A stretch of DNA of 64,000 bases from Bradyrhizobium iriomotense (GCF_018130765.1 NZ_JAFCJZ010000007.1:62001-126000), one strand, 5' to 3'. Counted from the stretch's first letter, positions 51,451-60,490 are shown. The notes: generated from the letters alone by a model not told the origin. Numbers and translations: made by a program.

Positions 51451-51526
51451 GCCGCAATAGCTCAGTCGGTAGAGCACGTCATTCGTAATGACGGGGTCGG
51501 GGGTTCGAATCCCTCTTGCGGCACCA
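51451..51526 (+). tRNA. tRNA-Thr (anticodon CGT)
   Basis: The 76-base sequence folds into a complete cloverleaf: acceptor GCCGCAA / TTGCGGC, D-arm AGCTCAGTCGGTAGAGC, anticodon stem CGTCA / TGACG with loop TTCGTAA (anticodon CGT, reading ACG), T-arm GGGGGTTCGAATCCC and encoded CCA. It follows the HemY-like gene by 89 bases. No downstream copy of its 3' end is seen, so no element is integrated here. Confidence 0.95.
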
Positions 51527-51685
51527 GCGCCTTGTTTCATCAGACCGCCATGAATGCGTGTGCCGACTGCAGCCGGCTCGCATAAGCGCGCGTTGTGTGC
51601 GGCGCCGGGTTGCGTGACGTGTGCCACATAACCCCAGGCGCCGCTCCCCTACTGTCCGCGTCACGCAAACACGGGGAGATTTCAC

Positions 51686-52051
51686 ATGCGCAAGATCATT
51701 CTGGTCGTTGCCATGGTCCTGGCTTCCGCATCTGCCCACGCAGGCGACCGCAGCCTGTCGCTGTCCGCAGCACCCGAGCGGACCTCCTCTCCGCCGGCAG
51801 CGGCGACAACCACCATGGCGCAGGTGAGTGACGTCGCACCGGCCAGCGAGGCTCCGAAATATGTCGACCGGCCACCGGCGATCCCGGCTCCTGCGGTGAC
51901 CGCTCCCGCCGCGACCACGACGACCTCAGCTCCAGTCGCGGCGACGAAGACCACCGCCAGGACGGCAAAGGCGGACAAGCCGAGGCACAAGCACGGCTGG
52001 ACCGAGCGCCGCATCATCAGCGAGCTGCATCGCCACGGCATCTACTGGTAG
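51686..52051 (+). CDS. Small secreted hypothetical protein
   Basis: The 121-residue product has a signal peptide (MRKIILVVAMVLASASAHAG), a long Thr/Ala/Pro-rich low-complexity linker (residues 30-95) and a compact basic/aromatic C-terminus RHKHGWTERRIISELHRHGIYW in parts (WTERRIISELHRHGIYW). The C-terminus looks like the functional motif, tethered by the linker. I do not recognise the family. A bidirectional terminator follows. Confidence 0.65.
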   Translation: MRKIILVVAMVLASASAHAGDRSLSLSAAPERTSSPPAAATTTMAQVSDVAPASEAPKYVDRPPAIPAPAVTAPAATTTTSAPVAATKTTARTAKADKPRHKHGWTERRIISELHRHGIYW

Positions 52052-52077
52052 GCGGTCGCTCACTCCAAAAAAAGCAA

Positions 52078-52109
52078 ATGGCCGGGCAAAAGCCCGGCCA
52101 TGATTCGTT
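52078..52109. terminator. Bidirectional Rho-independent terminator
   Basis: Ten-base arms ATGGCCGGGC / GCCCGGCCAT with an AAAA loop lie between the convergent secreted-protein and deacetylase genes, with an A-run on the left. Confidence 0.75.
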
Positions 52110-52131
52110 TTGAGGAGTCGTTTCGATCGAG

Positions 52132-53193
52132 CTACTGCGAGACCGTCTGCACCACGCTCGAGATCGGGCGCGTGTTCGTGCCCGCGGTCGGCACCTTCAG
52201 GTCCTTCATCAGCGCCTCGTCATATTCCGGCAGCGTCTGAAGCGTCGTCTTGGCCTTCATCTGCACGACCTTGTAGCCGCCGGCCTTGAGGCGCGCGAGC
52301 AGCGCCGGCAGCGCTTCGCCGGTGTGCTTCTGGAAGTCGTGCATCAGGATGATGCCCTTGCCGAGCTTGTCGAGCCGCGTCATCACCGTCTCGATGATCT
52401 TCTCCGGCGTCGCGCCCTTCCTGAAGTCGAAGGAGTCGATGTCGGTCGAGAACATCGCGACGTTGCGGGTGCCGAAATAGCTCACGATCGCCGGATTGTG
52501 CTGAAGCTGCGGGAAGCGGAAGAACGGCGCGGGGTTGGCACCGAGCGCGAATTTCACCGCGCTGATACCCTTTTCGACTTCGTCCTTGGCCATCTGCTCG
52601 GTCATCTTCTTGCCGTTCAGATTGACGTGCGACCAGGTGTGCGTGCCGACCGTATGGCCCTGGGCCAGCACCTGGCGCAGGATCTCCGGATGATAGGTCG
52701 CATGCTTGCCGACCGAGAAGAACAGGCCCTTGGTGCATTCATCCGCGAGCGCCTTCAGCACGGCGGGCGTGTTCACCGGCCAGGGACCGTCGTCGAAGGT
52801 CAGCACGACCTCCTTGTCGGTGAGGAAGTCGAACTGCTTGAAATGGTCGAAGCCGAAGCCGGGGCCGCCGGTGGTGTCGATCTCGACCACGCGGGAGACG
52901 CCCAAGGCGTTCGGATTGGCGCAGGCCTGCTTCGGCTGAACCGGCGCGGCCGGGGCGGGCGCAGGCGCGGGTGCCTGGGCAACGGCCGTCGGTTTCGCCG
53001 CGATCGTCGCGGTGGTCGCGACGTCGTCCTTGGCGGCGATTTTCGCCTGTGCCGGCAACGGGTCGGCGGCACGGGCGGCAACTGTCTTGGGGGCGCCCTG
53101 ATCGGCGCTCGCGGAATAATAAAACCAACCGCCGGCGGCGATCACGACCGCCGCAACTACACTGGCCAGCATCAGGCCCAACGCATTACGCAT
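52132..53193 (-). CDS. Polysaccharide deacetylase (CE4/NodB domain)
   Basis: From MRNALGLMLASVVAAVVIAA (53193, preceded by GGAAAGAG) the 353-residue protein has an N-terminal membrane anchor, an Ala/Pro-rich periplasmic linker to about residue 90 and a CE4 domain. Motifs are VLTFDDGPWP (metal and catalytic Asp), THTWSHVNL with the two metal-binding histidines, FFRFPQ, and GIILMHDF. It should remove acetyl groups from an envelope or exopolysaccharide. It is not the nodulation NodB itself. Confidence 0.92.
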   Translation of the reverse strand: MRNALGLMLASVVAAVVIAAGGWFYYSASADQGAPKTVAARAADPLPAQAKIAAKDDVATTATIAAKPTAVAQAPAPAPAPAAPVQPKQACANPNALGVSRVVEIDTTGGPGFGFDHFKQFDFLTDKEVVLTFDDGPWPVNTPAVLKALADECTKGLFFSVGKHATYHPEILRQVLAQGHTVGTHTWSHVNLNGKKMTEQMAKDEVEKGISAVKFALGANPAPFFRFPQLQHNPAIVSYFGTRNVAMFSTDIDSFDFRKGATPEKIIETVMTRLDKLGKGIILMHDFQKHTGEALPALLARLKAGGYKVVQMKAKTTLQTLPEYDEALMKDLKVPTAGTNTRPISSVVQTVSQ

Positions 53194-53445
53194 CGCTACT
53201 CTTTCCAATTACGCAACCAAACCGGCGGAATCTCCCGCGCGACGAGCCATTAATGCGAAGGAACAGTTAACGTGACACCAACACGACGGCGGATGCGGAG
53301 GAATTTCAGCAAGGTGCGCCAAAGTGACCGAGGTCACAGAGGGCGGGGCTCTCGTGACCGTCATCACAGTGGAAACTGTTTTGCCGGAGCATCGTAGTTC
53401 CCATTAACAACGGGCCCGCCAAGGCGGCGCCAATGGGAGCTTCAA

Positions 53446-53754
53446 ATGACCACGTCCTGCACGACCAAATCCCTGAGTAGCAAGATCCGCGACACCAGCC
53501 TGGCGCTGGGCTTTGCCGCGATCGTCTCGATCGTCTCGACGACATCGAGCTTCGCCTTCTCGGCCGAGGCGCAGCAGCAGTGCACCGGCGATGCCTTCCG
53601 CCTGTGCTCGGCGGAAATCCCCAACATCCCGAAGATCACCGCGTGCATGATGAAGCATCGTTCGGATCTGAGCGCTGGCTGCCGCGCGGTGATGGACAAG
53701 GACCTCGCCAAGGGCGCCTCACGCAAGGTCGCTGACGCGCAGGACAAGCAGTAA
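53446..53754 (+). CDS. Secreted cysteine-rich repeat protein (GLG1-like), copy 1
   Basis: The 102-residue product has a signal peptide (SLALGFAAIVSIVSTTSSFA, cleavage near AEA-Q) and a mature region with the cysteine spacing of the Cys-rich FGF-receptor/GLG1 repeat: CTGDAFRLCSAEIP, then ACMMKHRSDLSAGCRAVM. Such repeats occur in Golgi GLG1 of animals and in many short secreted proteins of rhizobia. The role in bacteria is unknown. A paralog lies 174 bases downstream. Confidence 0.8.
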   Translation: MTTSCTTKSLSSKIRDTSLALGFAAIVSIVSTTSSFAFSAEAQQQCTGDAFRLCSAEIPNIPKITACMMKHRSDLSAGCRAVMDKDLAKGASRKVADAQDKQ

Positions 53755-53761
53755 GAGAACG

Positions 53762-53828
53762 CGCAACGCCGCAAGCGTTGCGATTGACGAGCTCCCCTCG
53801 CGATGCGCCCCGGCGTCAAGCCGGGGCG
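53762..53828. repeat. Two adjacent perfect hairpins
   Basis: CGCAACGC / GCGTTGCG with a CGCAA loop (53762-53782) is followed by CGCCCCGGC / GCCGGGGCG with a GTCAA loop (53806-53828), between the two Cys-rich genes. No T-run follows either one. Confidence 0.6.
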
Positions 53829-53928
53829 ACGCGGCGGTGTCATGCAGCCTGCCAATAAAGCCGTTGCGGCTGAGGGATCGTCGCACTAGCTTCGCCCGCA
53901 CGTTCTTCCGGTTAAGAGGCATTACGCG

Positions 53929-54144
53929 ATGACCAGATTTCTTTTCATGATTTCCCTGCTCCTGTGCGCATCCGCTGCGTCCGCGCAACAGCAACCCGGA
54001 CACGACGCCTGCGCGCGCGATGTCAGCCGCTTCTGCCGTGCCGTGATGAACAATGGCGATGGCGCCGTGCTGGCGTGCCTGAAGCAGAACCGCACCCGCC
54101 TCAGCAAGGCCTGCGACAAGGTGCTGACGGAGCACGGGCAGTAA
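53929..54144 (+). CDS. Secreted cysteine-rich repeat protein (GLG1-like), copy 2
   Basis: The 71-residue product has a signal peptide (MTRFLFMISLLLCASAASAQ) and a single Cys-rich repeat in the mature part: ACARDVSRFCRAVMNNGDGA, then LACLKQNRTRLSKACDKVL. Cysteine spacing agrees with the upstream paralog (C-x5-7-C ... C-x11-12-C). The two probably arose by duplication followed by strong divergence. A palindromic repeat begins seven bases after the stop. Confidence 0.8.
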   Translation: MTRFLFMISLLLCASAASAQQQPGHDACARDVSRFCRAVMNNGDGAVLACLKQNRTRLSKACDKVLTEHGQ

Positions 54145-54151
54145 ACACACC

Positions 54152-54260
54152 CTCGTCATTCCGGGGCGCGCCGCAAGGCGCGAGCCCGGAATCCATTTCT
54201 CCACGTTTATGCTGCTTGATGGATTCCGGGTTCGCGCTTTGCGCGCCCCGGAATGACGAG
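54152..54260. repeat. Palindromic intergenic repeat, CATTCCGGGGCGC type
   Basis: Two arms of about 43 bases (54152-54195 and 54219-54260) with the outer sequence CTCGTCATTCCGGGGCGCGC pair with few mismatches, and each arm holds an inner hairpin (GGCGCGCC...GGCGCG type). The element fills the gap between the convergent Cys-rich and MFS genes. Confidence 0.8.
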
Positions 54261-54264
54261 AGGC

Positions 54265-55953
54265 CTACGTGCTGCTCCCCGCCGCGGTCGCGACCACCGG
54301 CAGCACCTCGCCGCCCGCGCGGTCCGGCGTCTCGTCCTTCCAGCGCACCGAACCGAACGGACGCTCCAGCATGCGGCGGACGCGCACCGGCTCGGGGCCG
54401 ATGTGGAAATCGATCGCCTGCTGATGCAGCGCGCGTTCGGACAGGGTCGAGCGGTTGCGCTGGCGTAAGTAGTCGAACCAGGTCGGGCAGTGATAGCGCT
54501 CGGTCCACAATTCGGGGTCGGCGATGTCGCGCGCGATCGACCAGCCATAGGCGCCGTTGCGCTGCCTCGAGAGCTGCACGTCCTGCATCACATTGTGGAA
54601 GGCGCGCGCGTTCTCCTGGGCGACGCGATATTCGATCTCGACCACCAGCGGCCCGCTGCGGCCGGTGAGCGACAGCCGCACCTCGGGATCGGCCAGCACC
54701 TCGGCATCCTCGTTGCGGGCGCCGACGCGCGGCATCGCGAGCCAGATTCCGAGCAGCGGCGAGAGCAGCATCAGGCCGGCGGCCGTTAGCAGCGCGACCT
54801 CGACGCCGGCATAGTCAGTGAGATGGCCCCAGCCCCAGGCGCCGATGGCGATGCCGCCGGAAATCGACGCTTGGAACGCTGCCAGCGAGCGGCCGGCGAC
54901 CCAGCGCGGTGCAGAGAGCTGCACGCCGATATTGAACAGCGCGACCGCCGCCATCCAGACCGCGCCCGCAAGCACCAGCGCGGTAGCTGTCAGCACCGGC
55001 TCCGTGCTCACGGCGAGGGCGGCCATCGCGAACGCCATCGAGATGGTGCAGGCGCGGATCGCGGCCTCGCCGCTCATGCGCTTGCGGAGTTCGTGAATGT
55101 TGAGCGCGCCGACCACCGCACCCATGCCGAAGGCGCCGAGCATGATGCCGTAGGTTTGCGCGCCGCCATGCAAGAGGTCGCGCGCGACCAGCGGCATCAG
55201 CGCCATGATGGCGCCGCCGGTCAGGCCCATCACCAGCGTGCGCAGCAGCACGATCTTGATCGGCGGCGAATTGGCGATGTAGCGGAAGCCCGAGACCATG
55301 GCGCGGTTGAGCTTTTCCCGCGGGAGGCGCGATGGTTCGACTGAGCGGCGCCAGAGCAGCAGCACCACCAGCAGCGGCAGATAGAGGATTGCATTGCAGG
55401 CGAAAGCAGCCACCGCGCCAAGCGCAGCGACGATGACGCCGCCGACTGCAGGACCGAAGCTGCGCGCGATATTGTAGCTGATGCCGTTCAGCGCGACCGC
55501 CGACGGCAGGGCTTCCGGCGGCACCTGCTCGCTGACCGACGATTGCCAGGCCGGCCCGAACAGCGCGTTGCCGCTGCCGACGACGAAGCAGAAGGCGAGC
55601 AGCGTTTCCGGCGTGATGAGCTTGAGGCCGGCGAGGATCGTCAGCGCGCTCGCGCCGGTCAGCGCGATCGCGAGCGAGACCAGGGTGACGACGCGGCGGT
55701 CATACATGTCGGCGATGGCGCCGGCCGGCATCGAGATCAGCATGATCGGCAGCATCAAGGCGGTCTGCACCAGCGCCACCTTGTCCGCCGAGGCCGCCAT
55801 CTGCGTCATCGCCCAGGCCGCGCCCACGCCCTGGATCAGGAGGCCGAGATTGGAGAGCAGGCTGGCGAGCCAGATGCGCCGGAATACGGTGAACCGCAGG
55901 GGGGCGGCGATGCCGTCGGCGGCAATTTTCTGACGTTTCGTCTGCTCGGTCAT
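54265..55953 (-). CDS. MFS transporter with C-terminal soluble domain (MFS_3 type)
   Basis: From MTEQTKRQKIAADGIAAPLR (55953) the protein has 562 residues. Residues 20-405 form a twelve-helix major facilitator domain with the loop 2-3 motif AGAIADMYDRRVV. From about 425 a soluble domain follows (VVEIEYRVAQENARAFHNVM, ERYHCPTWFDYLRQRNRSTL) that resembles a small ABM-type barrel. This combination is known in the EntS-related MFS_3 family. The substrate is unknown. It is divergent from the Tat-type hydrolase. Confidence 0.88.
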   Translation of the reverse strand: MTEQTKRQKIAADGIAAPLRFTVFRRIWLASLLSNLGLLIQGVGAAWAMTQMAASADKVALVQTALMLPIMLISMPAGAIADMYDRRVVTLVSLAIALTGASALTILAGLKLITPETLLAFCFVVGSGNALFGPAWQSSVSEQVPPEALPSAVALNGISYNIARSFGPAVGGVIVAALGAVAAFACNAILYLPLLVVLLLWRRSVEPSRLPREKLNRAMVSGFRYIANSPPIKIVLLRTLVMGLTGGAIMALMPLVARDLLHGGAQTYGIMLGAFGMGAVVGALNIHELRKRMSGEAAIRACTISMAFAMAALAVSTEPVLTATALVLAGAVWMAAVALFNIGVQLSAPRWVAGRSLAAFQASISGGIAIGAWGWGHLTDYAGVEVALLTAAGLMLLSPLLGIWLAMPRVGARNEDAEVLADPEVRLSLTGRSGPLVVEIEYRVAQENARAFHNVMQDVQLSRQRNGAYGWSIARDIADPELWTERYHCPTWFDYLRQRNRSTLSERALHQQAIDFHIGPEPVRVRRMLERPFGSVRWKDETPDRAGGEVLPVVATAAGSST

Positions 55954-56091
55954 ATCCCCTTCCATATGGGCTGGCAGAACTGGTCTTGGGTAATTCCGGC
56001 AAAATCAGTGATGCCCGCGAAAGTCCTTCGCTGTCCAGTGGTTAGGCCGGTATAAGCGGTGCAAAGACTGAGGTTTTGCCGGGAGGAACAT

Positions 56092-57462
56092 GTGAAGCTG
56101 TCGCGACGGACGATCCTGCTGGGGGCGGGCAGCCTGCCTTTCGCGGTTGCGAGCTTGCGGACAAGCGCGCTGGCCCAGACGGCGCCCGCAGCGCAAAACG
56201 CGGAAGTGCCCCCGATCCTGTTCGTCCACGGCAATGGCGACTACGACGCGCTCTGGATGACGACGCTTTGGCGGATGGAATCCAACGGCATCGCCCGCGA
56301 TCGCATGATGGCGATCAATTTCACCGATCCGCTGGCGCGCAGCGACGACAAGGTCGAGCAGGCGAACCGCTCCTCGACCGAGGACCAGCGCCGCGAGCTC
56401 GCTGCTGCCATCGCTGAGCTGAAGCGCCGGACCGGCGCGGCGCGCGTGGCCCTGGTCGGCAGCTCGCGCGGCGGCAACGCGATCCGCAACGTCATCAAAA
56501 GCGGCGGCGCCGGCGATGTCAGCCACGCAGTGCTGTGCGGCACGCCCAATCACGGCGTGTTCGCGACCGACGACCAGCTTGGAAACGAGTTCAACGGCCG
56601 CGGCCCATTCCTGCGCGGCCTGAACGAGGGCGAGAGTGAGGTGACGCCGGGTGTTGCCTTCCTCACGCTGCGCAGCGACGGTATGGACAAATATGCGCAA
56701 GCGGACGGCCGCTTCATCGGCAAACCCGGCACGCCGACCGGCGTCACCAATGAGGGGCCGGAACTGAAGGGCGCCACCAATCTGGTGCTCGGCGCGCTCG
56801 ACCATCGCGAGGTGGCGTTCCACCCGCGCGCCTTCCGCGAGATCTACAAATTCATCGCCGGACGCGAGCCCCAGCGAATTGCGATCCTGCCGGAGCAGAG
56901 TGTCCGCCTGAGCGGACTCGTCACCGGCACGCCGGGCGGAGTGTCGACCAATCGCCCGGTCGCGGGTGCAACCGTCGAGATATTTCGCGTCGATCCTGAT
57001 ACCGGGGAGCGCAAGGGCGGTGCCGTGCACAGCGCCAAGACCGGCGCCGACGGCCGCTGGGGACCGGCGCAGGTCGAGCCGTCCTGGTCGCTCGAATTCG
57101 TTCTGGCGGCGCCGGATGCGCCGACCACGCATTTCTATCGCTCGCCCTTCCCGCGCTCGTCCGACGTCGTGCACCTCCGGGCCGCGCGCCCGCTCGGGCC
57201 GGCGGACAAGGACGCCGGGGCTGTCGTGATCATGTCGCGTCCGCGCGGCTATTTCGGCCTGCCACGGGACGTGGTGCTGTTCGACGGCAAGGAGCCGGCC
57301 GACGTCAAGCCGGGCGTGCCCACCGATGCGGCAGCAACATTGCGGCTTCCAGCCGCAGAGATCGGGCGTAACATCGTGGCCCAGTTCGGCGAAGAACGGA
57401 TTGTGGCACGCCTCTGGCCGGCCGCCGAGAACAGGATTGCGATTGCCGAAATGACTTACTAG
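56092..57462 (+). CDS. Tat-exported alpha/beta hydrolase
   Basis: A GTG at 56092 after GGGAGGA gives 456 residues beginning with a twin-arginine signal (KLSRRTILLGAGSLPFAVAS). The hydrolase domain has FVHGNGDYDALW (oxyanion region) and the nucleophile elbow GSSRGG; a histidine follows in LGALDHREVAFH. Residues about 265-456 form a beta-rich C-terminal region with a carboxypeptidase-regulatory-like piece (NRPVAGATVEIFRVDPDTGE). It may be a secreted esterase or lipase. The P450 gene starts 34 bases after the stop. Confidence 0.82.
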   Translation: MKLSRRTILLGAGSLPFAVASLRTSALAQTAPAAQNAEVPPILFVHGNGDYDALWMTTLWRMESNGIARDRMMAINFTDPLARSDDKVEQANRSSTEDQRRELAAAIAELKRRTGAARVALVGSSRGGNAIRNVIKSGGAGDVSHAVLCGTPNHGVFATDDQLGNEFNGRGPFLRGLNEGESEVTPGVAFLTLRSDGMDKYAQADGRFIGKPGTPTGVTNEGPELKGATNLVLGALDHREVAFHPRAFREIYKFIAGREPQRIAILPEQSVRLSGLVTGTPGGVSTNRPVAGATVEIFRVDPDTGERKGGAVHSAKTGADGRWGPAQVEPSWSLEFVLAAPDAPTTHFYRSPFPRSSDVVHLRAARPLGPADKDAGAVVIMSRPRGYFGLPRDVVLFDGKEPADVKPGVPTDAAATLRLPAAEIGRNIVAQFGEERIVARLWPAAENRIAIAEMTY

Positions 57463-57496
57463 CTATTCATCTGCGCCAGATCTGCGGGAGCGAGCC

Positions 57497-58864
57497 ATGA
57501 ATATCGCCAGTGTGCGTCGGCCCATCGTCCCCCCCGCCCCGCCGCGTGCGCCCGACAACATGTCGTTCCTTGCTAAGCTCGCAGTGATCCGGCGCAACAT
57601 GATCGCGACCTGGGGGCAGCGTGCCTACGAGGAAGAGGTCATCCCGGGCCGCTTCATCTTCCGCAACAGTTTCATCCTGAACCAGCCGGATGCGATCCGG
57701 CATGTCCTGCTCACTAATTACGAGAATTACACGCGTACGCCGGCGGCCATCCGCATGCTGCGTCCGGTGCTCGGCGAAGGTCTTCTGATCGCGGAAGGTC
57801 ACTCATGGACGTTCCAGCGCCGCACGCTCGCGCCGGCCTTCACGCCGCGCGCGACCGCGAACCTCGTCCCGCACATGACGGCGGTGCTCGACGAGACCAT
57901 CGCCAAGCTCGAGGCACGCACGAGCGAGCCGGTCGATCTGCGCGAGATCATGCAGCGCATGACGCTCGAGATCGCCGGCCGCACGATGTTCTCGTTCGGC
58001 ATGGACCGGCACGGCGCGACCTTGCGCAACTTCGTGATGGAGTACGGCGAGCGGCTGGGACGGCCGTACTTCCTCGACATGCTGCTGCCGGTGTCCTGGC
58101 CGACCCCGATGGATCTTGCCCGCGCCCGCTTCCGCAAGCGCTGGACCGAATTCGTTTCGATGCTGATCGCCGAGCGGCGCCAAATGGGCAAGAAGGACGG
58201 CGCGCCGCCGCGCGATTTGTTCGATCTCATGGACGAGGCGCGCGATCCTGAAACCGGCAAAGGCTTTTCCGACGCGCAGCTCATCGACGAGGTCGCGACC
58301 ATGATTCTCGCCGGTCATGAGACGACGGCGACGGCGTTGTTCTGGGCGCTCTATCTGCTCGCGCTCGATCCGGAGACGCAGGAGGAGGTCGCCTCCGAGA
58401 CGCGGGGCGAACATCTCGACAGCATGGCCGATATCGATCGCCAGAAATTCACCCGCGCCGTGATCGAGGAGACGATGCGGCTCTATCCGCCTGCGTTCCT
58501 GGTCGCGCGGGCCGCGCGCGAAAAGGACAATGCGGCCGGCGTCGAGATCGGCAAGGGCGACATCATCATGATCGCGCCCTGGCTTCTGCACCGGCACGAG
58601 AAGCTGTGGGATCAGCCGAACGCGTTCATCCCAAAGCGCTTCATGTCGAAAGAGCCCGACCGTTTCGCCTACCTGCCGTTCGGCGCCGGCCCGCGGGTCT
58701 GCATCGGCGCGCCGTTTGCGCAGGCCGAATCCGTGCTGGCGCTGGCTCGGCTGATTGGCGCCTTCCGCGTCGAGCTTGCCGATGCAACGAATCCCGTGAT
58801 TCCGCATGGCGTCGTCACGACCCAGCCGGATCACTCACCCATGTTCCGCATCACGCGTCGATGA
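57497..58864 (+). CDS. Cytochrome P450
   Basis: The 455-residue soluble P450 has the I-helix AGHETTATALFW (residues 272-283), the K-helix E325-T-M-R328 pair, and the haem-binding loop PFGAGPRVCIGAPFA with the thiolate ligand Cys402. It has no N-terminal membrane anchor, as expected for a bacterial class I enzyme. No ferredoxin or reductase gene is adjacent, so redox partners must come from elsewhere. Tight spacing suggests co-transcription with the hydrolase upstream and the cyclase 50 bases downstream. Confidence 0.93.
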   Translation: MNIASVRRPIVPPAPPRAPDNMSFLAKLAVIRRNMIATWGQRAYEEEVIPGRFIFRNSFILNQPDAIRHVLLTNYENYTRTPAAIRMLRPVLGEGLLIAEGHSWTFQRRTLAPAFTPRATANLVPHMTAVLDETIAKLEARTSEPVDLREIMQRMTLEIAGRTMFSFGMDRHGATLRNFVMEYGERLGRPYFLDMLLPVSWPTPMDLARARFRKRWTEFVSMLIAERRQMGKKDGAPPRDLFDLMDEARDPETGKGFSDAQLIDEVATMILAGHETTATALFWALYLLALDPETQEEVASETRGEHLDSMADIDRQKFTRAVIEETMRLYPPAFLVARAAREKDNAAGVEIGKGDIIMIAPWLLHRHEKLWDQPNAFIPKRFMSKEPDRFAYLPFGAGPRVCIGAPFAQAESVLALARLIGAFRVELADATNPVIPHGVVTTQPDHSPMFRITRR

Positions 58865-58914
58865 CAGGCGATCGCCTGGTCGAGGTCGTGATCGACCCAA
58901 GATAGAGTTACGCC

Positions 58915-60324
58915 ATGAGCGACATTCAGGCCCAGTTTTCCGTTCTGAAGCAGACCGCCGATGCGAAGGCGGTCGATGAGATTGCGCGCCTCATCGAGGA
59001 CGGCGAGGATCACGAACTCAATCGGGTCAATGTGCTCGATTTCGCCAGGCAGCACGGTGTCGACGAAGAGCGCGCGATCTCGGCCTTCCTGCATTCGGCG
59101 CGGCTTGGGCTGTTCGATCTCGGCTGGAACGTGCTGTGCCCGGGTTGCGGCGGCGTGCTCGGGGCACACTCGACCCTGAAGGCGCTCAAGCCTGATGATT
59201 ATCACTGCGCGCTCTGCGCCTGCGGCTACAAGGCCTCCGTGGACGATCAGGTCGAAGTCTCCTTCACCGTGAATCCGCGCGTCCGGCGCATCGCAGCGCA
59301 CGATCCTGACACGCTTCCGGTGTGGGAATATTTCAAGCAGGTGTTCTGGAGCTCCGGCGTCGACTTCAACAAGGAATCGTTTGCGACGCTCGCCAACGAG
59401 GTGACGCTGGATACGATGGAGCTGCCGGCCGGCGAGAAGGCGACCATGTCGCTGCAACTGCCGAACGATTTCATCATCATCTTCGAGCCGGTGACGCACG
59501 CCGCCCATTTCATCGACGTCCAGGGCGAGCCGACCAAGGACCGTCAGCAGCTCGCCATCATGTACAACAAGGTGCAGGCGCCGACGGGGACCACGACGAT
59601 GCGGCCGGGCCCGCTACGGCTGTCGCTGGAGAATCAGGCCGGGGTGCGTGTGCTGCCGTCGGTGTTCATCGCGGCCGAGGCACTTCATCATCTCATCGGC
59701 AAGCGCAAGCCGTTCCTCACCGCCAAGCGGATGCTGTCGAACCAGACCTTTCGCGATGTGTTCAAGGCGGACAATCTCAGTCTCGACCAGCGGCTCCAGA
59801 TCACCTCGCTCACCTTCCTGTTCACCGACCTGAAAGGTTCGACCGCGCTTTACGAACGCGTCGGCGATCTCGCCGCCTTCGACCTCGTGCGCGCGCATTT
59901 CCATGCGCTGCTCGAGATCATCTCCTCCGAGAAGGGCGCGGTGGTGAAGACCATCGGCGATGCCGTGATGGCGACCTTCGTCCGTCCCGAGCACGCGATC
60001 GTCGCGGGCTTGCGGATGCGCGCGGCGATGGACGAGCTCAACAAGCAGCGCGGCACCGCCGACCTCATCGTCAAGATCGGCATCCATGAGGGCCCATGCC
60101 TCGCCGTGATGCTCAACGAGCGGCAGGATTATTTCGGCCAGACCGTCAACATCGCCGCGCGCGTGCAAAGCCTGTCGACCGCGCAGGAGATTCACATCAC
60201 CGGGCCGGTGGCGGATGCGCCGGCGGTCGCCGAACTGCTCCAGCGGCGCGAGATCAAGCCGATCCAGAAACAGGCCGCGCTCCGCGGCATCGCCGACAAG
60301 ATGGTGGTGTACGAGATACCGTAG
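58915..60324 (+). CDS. Class III adenylate cyclase with Cys-rich N-terminal (DUF5939-like) region
   Basis: The 469-residue protein has an N-terminal region of about 290 residues containing C75-P-G-C78 and C98-A-L-C101-A-C103, a likely zinc ribbon, then a class III cyclase domain. The metal aspartates are D305 (FLFTDLKGSTALYERV) and D349 (KTIGDAVMATF); DYFGQTVNIAARVQSLS completes the active site. The N-terminal part matches the DUF5939-type cyclases I know from rhizobia. It probably senses a metal, redox state or ligand to set cAMP output. Confidence 0.88.
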   Translation: MSDIQAQFSVLKQTADAKAVDEIARLIEDGEDHELNRVNVLDFARQHGVDEERAISAFLHSARLGLFDLGWNVLCPGCGGVLGAHSTLKALKPDDYHCALCACGYKASVDDQVEVSFTVNPRVRRIAAHDPDTLPVWEYFKQVFWSSGVDFNKESFATLANEVTLDTMELPAGEKATMSLQLPNDFIIIFEPVTHAAHFIDVQGEPTKDRQQLAIMYNKVQAPTGTTTMRPGPLRLSLENQAGVRVLPSVFIAAEALHHLIGKRKPFLTAKRMLSNQTFRDVFKADNLSLDQRLQITSLTFLFTDLKGSTALYERVGDLAAFDLVRAHFHALLEIISSEKGAVVKTIGDAVMATFVRPEHAIVAGLRMRAAMDELNKQRGTADLIVKIGIHEGPCLAVMLNERQDYFGQTVNIAARVQSLSTAQEIHITGPVADAPAVAELLQRREIKPIQKQAALRGIADKMVVYEIP

Positions 60325-60490
60325 TCGGTGTCGTCAGGACGACATCGGTGGAGCCCGCCATCAGCCCGCCCAGATTGCCGAAACGTAATGCGCGCGCGAA
60401 ACTGACGCACGTTGCGCCGGTTGAGTTTCCCGCTCATATAATGCTGGTAGCCGCCGCACCCCGCGGCGGCATCGATTTCGGTAGGACCTT

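Noticed and set aside
51451..51526. tRNA-Thr as an integration site of a genomic island
   Set aside because: No direct copy of the tRNA 3' end and no integrase gene are present downstream.
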